Origin: UBA7359 sp047618295
GTDB taxonomy: Bacteria; Pseudomonadota; Gammaproteobacteria; Eutrophobiales; Eutrophobiaceae
Assembly (NCBI GenBank): GCA_047618295.1
Contig: JBLHKL010000031.1
Span: 1-19,372 of the forward strand
Length of the DNA stretch: 19,372 bases
Direction of reading: 5' to 3'
Positions within the stretch are counted from its first letter, which is position 1; every line of letters begins with the position of its first letter. Position numbers and translations under genes: made by a program. Shown piece by piece: positions 15,891 to 19,372 of this stretch. Below the pieces are notes generated by a model. It had not been told where the DNA came from. It did no database searches and saw only the letters and a program-made list of their open reading frames with translations.

Positions 15891-17225
15891 TTAACATGAC
15901 TGGTGATTTTGAAGTAATTTCTTAAGTTTCTCCGGTGATGTTACCGCATTTGATTTAATCCCATCAATCTCAATTGATGCAGAAGCAGACGCTGCGGAAC
16001 TAACCTTAATTAACTTATACCAGGCTGGATTACGCTGGGCGATCTTAATGAACTCTTTTAAAACAGGGTCATACAGTTTTCCATTAATCGTAATAGTTAA
16101 TGGTGATGATGACATTTCACGATCAATGAGCAAGATACCTGCTTCTTCCATGCGAGCTGTCGCAATCTCCGGAATACATAAATAACGCAACCCATGTTTT
16201 GCCATCTTAGTAAATACTTGTTCACCACTATAATAACTCAGTAAATTAACGAAGCGGGTTAGTGAGATATTTTCATCCATTTGTCGAGGAGGCGTGGTTT
16301 CATTTTTAGAATGTAATTTGCTGTTATAGCCACAAATTTTATTTTTGAAATTTCGATTAATAAAGCGTGCTGAATCGCATGCTAGTTTTAGGTACTGTTT
16401 ATCAAGTGTTGCTCGGTAAAGTTGTAACATTGCTCTGGCCATGGAAAGGGTGTCAGAGAGGTACAGTGGTTTTTGAGTCATTGTATTAGTTAAATAACCA
16501 TCGTCATTATCTTGACAAGATTGGTTTATCCAACTGGCAGCATTAATTGCCATAATTAAACTTCTTTGATTGCCGCAGTATTCGTAATGTGTTGCCAGCG
16601 CCTCAATAATCCAACCATTTTCTCTAGTGTGTATACGCTTATCGACTTCTGGTATGCCAATTAATTTTCGGCTCGTATTGTTGAGAGAAAAAAATAGCAT
16701 TGGATTAATGCCAGCAATGCAATCGGACTGGCCTGAATAAAAGGCACCAAAATCTGAAGTCATAAAGTTCTTGATATAAGTCTGAATCGAATCACACACA
16801 TCCTTGTATCGATTTAATTTCATTTGCGCGTAGGCCAATGCATACAAACGGAGATGGCCTGCTTGAGCCGCCATAGTTTTACGATAGTGAGGGACATCCC
16901 ATTTTCCCTGCGTAGAGTATTGATAAACGCCTCCCCACACAGGATCAATTAGTGCAGAGGCATTATCTAGAGTGATCCTTGCCATTCGTTCTTCATTCTT
17001 GTCCTGATCAGCAGCTAGAACTAGAGAATATTCTGTACTATCTCGATCGATAAATTTAATCGGCGATAAAAGTCCGCCTTGTTCCTGATCAAAACTCTGC
17101 ATGTGCATATAGCGTAAGCGTCGTCGTACTTCGTTGCTTAAAACAGGGTTAACCTGCTCGGTCAATCGTAATGAACGTTCTTTAGGTACGGGAATTTCAC
17201 AGGTTGATTTTAATAATGCGTGCAT
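15891..17225 (-). CDS. YyaL/SSP411-type alpha/alpha-barrel protein without thioredoxin domain
   Basis: 444 residues. The visible marks are those of the C-terminal six-hairpin barrel of the YyaL/spermatogenesis-associated-protein-20 family: FDQEQGGLLSPIKF (about 45-58), DPVWGGVYQYS then WDVPHYRK (about 94-116), GAFYSGQSDC (160-169), and a C-terminal alpha/beta segment ending VTSPEKLKKLLQNH. In the full-length family a DUF255 thioredoxin domain comes first; here the protein starts right after that point, so it is the barrel alone. No signal peptide or TM helix, thus cytosolic. GAGGAAA precedes the ATG, 9 nt after the sortase stop, so it is the third gene of the sortase operon. The barrel is of the kind used by sugar- and peptide-processing enzymes, but its reaction here is unknown. 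Family good, role unknown. Confidence 0.8.
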   Translation of the reverse strand: MHALLKSTCEIPVPKERSLRLTEQVNPVLSNEVRRRLRYMHMQSFDQEQGGLLSPIKFIDRDSTEYSLVLAADQDKNEERMARITLDNASALIDPVWGGVYQYSTQGKWDVPHYRKTMAAQAGHLRLYALAYAQMKLNRYKDVCDSIQTYIKNFMTSDFGAFYSGQSDCIAGINPMLFFSLNNTSRKLIGIPEVDKRIHTRENGWIIEALATHYEYCGNQRSLIMAINAASWINQSCQDNDDGYLTNTMTQKPLYLSDTLSMARAMLQLYRATLDKQYLKLACDSARFINRNFKNKICGYNSKLHSKNETTPPRQMDENISLTRFVNLLSYYSGEQVFTKMAKHGLRYLCIPEIATARMEEAGILLIDREMSSSPLTITINGKLYDPVLKEFIKIAQRNPAWYKLIKVSSAASASASIEIDGIKSNAVTSPEKLKKLLQNHQSC

Positions 17226-17234
17226 AATATTTCC

Positions 17235-17822
17235 TCAACTAAGAATAAATGAATGTTTGAATTTAGCGGTAATCATGTAACGTAATGGTCCGCCTGATTG
17301 AATGGCATCAAAGGGATAACAGGTGATTAAAATTAATTTATTTTCTGAATCGACAGGAATTGTCGCAACTTTTGTCTTATCGATAATCCGTATGTTAATG
17401 ACTTGATAAGCGCTCGTTTTTTTATTTGATTGAAGTTCTAAATGATCGCCTTTCTTTATATTTTCTAGAAAAGAAAAATGAGTGTCTCGATGCCCTGAGA
17501 TAATAATATTGCCGTTTTCGCCTGGCGGCGTACTACCAAAAAGATGCCCTGGGCCGAAAGCCAGTGAAGAACCACTGGCCCCGGCCAGGACGATGCGACT
17601 AATACCAAGGGTGGGTGCACTTAGACGAGCGACAGGCCAGGTATCTGCCCATGGCCAAGGTTTCACTTCCTTATTGCCACTAAGCGTTTCTGTCCATGCT
17701 GTCTTCAGGAGGAGTTGTGCGACCACTGCCTTGGCATGGATATAGGACCCTTGTCCTATGAACCATAAGCCGCAGAGGGGGAGGAGGAACACTATTAGTA
17801 CTTTCTTAAACGTATGAATCAT
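17235..17822 (-). CDS. Class GN (marine proteobacterial) sortase
   Basis: 195 residues with an N-terminal TM helix (about 7-24), so the catalytic part faces the periplasm. The active site is complete: SGHRDTHF gives His111, LITCYPF gives Cys168 and GPLRYMI gives Arg181. Class GN sortases are the Gram-negative sortases that come as a pair with one VIT/VWA substrate, and this gene overlaps that substrate's 3' end by 17 nt (17806-17822), so translation is coupled. The reaction is cleavage at an LPXTG-like site and transfer of the substrate to an amine acceptor, unknown in Gram-negatives. Dedicated two-component genes often found with this pair are not in the window, but the operon continues outside it. 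Confidence 0.93.
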   Translation of the reverse strand: MIHTFKKVLIVFLLPLCGLWFIGQGSYIHAKAVVAQLLLKTAWTETLSGNKEVKPWPWADTWPVARLSAPTLGISRIVLAGASGSSLAFGPGHLFGSTPPGENGNIIISGHRDTHFSFLENIKKGDHLELQSNKKTSAYQVINIRIIDKTKVATIPVDSENKLILITCYPFDAIQSGGPLRYMITAKFKHSFILS

Positions 17823-19372
17823 GACGACGGGTCATTACTAAAATTGAAGTAAATAATATGAGTAATATGCCTATGATGAAATTAAGTCGTGCATTGGTTG
17901 CTGTTGCCGGAAAAGGTTGACCAAAGACTTTGTTATGATCCCAACCAGCAGCTAGGTGTGTTGGTATCGCGTGTGAATCTAGATCTTTATCCAGAGGCCT
18001 TACTGGTGTTACGTCGACTGCAACAAGGCTGGTAAATTTGCTGACCAGATGATGCTCTAATGCGGTATCAATGATCAGTTGTTTTATTGATTCAAATTCG
18101 TTGTCACGTTTTTGTTCCATTAATGCAGCGATTTTGTTCCTTGCCCAAAGAGTAGAAATGCCTTGTCGGGTTTGACCACCGTTTAACGTTAACTTTGATG
18201 ACCAGTTATCTTTGGCTACAGCGCCGCTGATATTTATTTCATTTGGTAGTTGTTTTCCTTTTACGGTAATGAGTAGTGGCTCTCCGCGATAAAGATCATT
18301 TATTTTTTGTGGCCAGGATTCTATATTGGGTGCAATATTTTTAGCGGTACTATTTATTTGACCCCAATCTATAGTGATGTCTTTTAAGACCGGGCTTTCG
18401 ATTTTTTCAAACAGGTTTTGCATGCGTGTTTGAACTTCATCAAGTTTGCCAATATGTGTATGTGTCCCACGGCCAAAATTAGCGGCACGTCTCATGAAAT
18501 GGGAATTGGGTGCTGAGCCAATACCAACAGTGAATAAACGACTATGGCCCAATTCTTTTTGTATGATTTCAAATAAGGCCTGTTCATTACCGATGCTGCC
18601 ATCAGTCATGAATATTACTTGACGTAAACTATTATCATTCGACTGATTAGCGAGGGCTGCATGTAAGGCAGTTGCCATTTCGGTACCACCCCCTGCCTCT
18701 AAGGAACGAACATAATTTAATGCTTGCTCTAGCGTTGCTGGATTTACTGATTCGGTATGATTGAATAGTTTAGATGTAAATGAATTAAATTGAATAACAT
18801 TAAACCGGTCACCCGGTTTAAGTCGCGTTAGCGCTAATTCAAGTGCAGTACGTGCTTGTATGATAGATTGACCTCCCATTGAACCAGAGGTGTCAATAAC
18901 ATAAATTATTTCTCTATTTAATGTTTCTGCTTTTTTAACAATGGGTGGCACCAGCATTATCAAGGCATAGGTGTCGCCGTTCATCTCTTCTGTAAATAAT
19001 GCTGCCTTGGGTGCATCACCAGAATGGGGCTGCCAGATAAGTTCAAAGTCCCGGTTAGCAAGCGTTGTTTCCTGTTTAAGAATAATTTCATAGTGACCAG
19101 CCTGATTATCAATCTCAATGTCATGATAGGGACTGTGAACTTTTTCCAGTGACAGTCCCGCATCAAGATTGATTTTGAGAGACACCTTGTTTTTGCGTTG
19201 ACTACCCGGTGGTAATACCGGCGGTGTGATTCGTGCTGCATCAGCAACTTCGTCTGTATTTAGTGCCCAACCGGATCCGGCAAAACCATCAATACGTTGC
19301 TTCCCGGGTATGTAACGTGGACCGACGACCATTGGAAAGCGTAATGAGAAAGCACCATTGTCATAAACAACA
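17806..19372 (-). CDS. Marine proteobacterial sortase target protein (VIT + VWA), 5' end outside window
   Basis: The frame stays open through the window end (13 more codons upstream of the Met at 19332, reading VVYDNGAFSLRFP), so the Met is internal and the gene is truncated by the window. Counting from that Met: the end of a VIT domain (SLRFPMVVGPRYIPG to about residue 20), then a VWA domain with full MIDAS: DTSGS (Asp147, Ser149, Ser151), Thr217 in GGGTEM and Asp244 in FMTDGS. After a beta-rich region comes the sorting tail: FPATAT (474-479), a hydrophobic helix and the basic end TRRH. The usual signal is LPXTG-like; here the first residue is Phe. VIT/VWA proteins of the inter-alpha-trypsin heavy chain type bind other matrix proteins. 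Being paired with its own sortase (17-nt overlap), it is presumably cell-surface anchored. Domain call firm. Confidence 0.93.
   Translation of the reverse strand, partial: VVYDNGAFSLRFPMVVGPRYIPGKQRIDGFAGSGWALNTDEVADAARITPPVLPPGSQRKNKVSLKINLDAGLSLEKVHSPYHDIEIDNQAGHYEIILKQETTLANRDFELIWQPHSGDAPKAALFTEEMNGDTYALIMLVPPIVKKAETLNREIIYVIDTSGSMGGQSIIQARTALELALTRLKPGDRFNVIQFNSFTSKLFNHTESVNPATLEQALNYVRSLEAGGGTEMATALHAALANQSNDNSLRQVIFMTDGSIGNEQALFEIIQKELGHSRLFTVGIGSAPNSHFMRRAANFGRGTHTHIGKLDEVQTRMQNLFEKIESPVLKDITIDWGQINSTAKNIAPNIESWPQKINDLYRGEPLLITVKGKQLPNEINISGAVAKDNWSSKLTLNGGQTRQGISTLWARNKIAALMEQKRDNEFESIKQLIIDTALEHHLVSKFTSLVAVDVTPVRPLDKDLDSHAIPTHLAAGWDHNKVFGQPFPATATNARLNFIIGILLILFTSILVMTRRHDSYV

Noticed and set aside
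19333..19372. Met at 19332 as the true start of the VIT/VWA protein.
   Set aside because: The upstream codons stay open and read as VIT-domain sequence, so the gene continues out of the window.

Overview
The window looks like part of a gammaproteobacterial chromosome, probably from a marine or aquatic, moderately AT-rich organism. Supporting signs are a TtcA close to the enterobacterial form, a class GN ('marine proteobacterial') sortase with its dedicated VIT/VWA target, a Calx-beta adhesin, a Kef/YbaL-type antiporter and an MscS channel. No tRNA, rRNA, IS element, CRISPR array or phage gene was seen.

Region 1 (1-7333, + strand) is the most unusual. The 3' end of a large repetitive Calx-beta surface protein is followed by four tightly packed genes: a TolC-like outer-membrane factor, a small periplasmic membrane-fusion protein (MFP), a GAF-TM-HlyD fusion, and a 708-residue protein that joins a PqqD-like N-terminus, an intramembrane M50 (site-2) protease and a HlyD-like adaptor. 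No ABC ATPase or RND pump lies in the visible part. I read it as an export or display machine for the neighbouring adhesin that replaces the usual type I ABC transporter with a protease-adaptor fusion. A heptamer array with one inverted copy separates adhesin and machine. A small lipoprotein gene follows after an AT-rich gap (7334-7585).

Region 2 (7928-13100) is mostly housekeeping. A repeat-bearing intergenic stretch is followed by a minus-strand Kef-type K+/H+ antiporter. Divergent from it run a two-TM small membrane protein, a DUF924 protein, a secreted Rap1a/Tai-immunity-like protein, ttcA and a compact site-2 protease, all closely spaced on the + strand.

Region 3 (13101-15890) has a small protein of two 36-residue repeats, a strong bidirectional terminator, and a minus-strand EamA transporter-MscS pair. 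Its upstream region (15541-15680) carries a second, inverted copy of the dispersed repeat, next to another terminator.

Region 4 (15891-19372, - strand) is a sortase operon: the VIT/VWA sortase substrate (5' end outside the window), the class GN sortase overlapping it by 17 nt, and, 9 nt further on, a protein matching the alpha/alpha-barrel part of the YyaL/SSP411 family but lacking its thioredoxin domain. The two surface systems, adhesin export and sortase anchoring, are the accessory content; the rest is conserved core-like genes.
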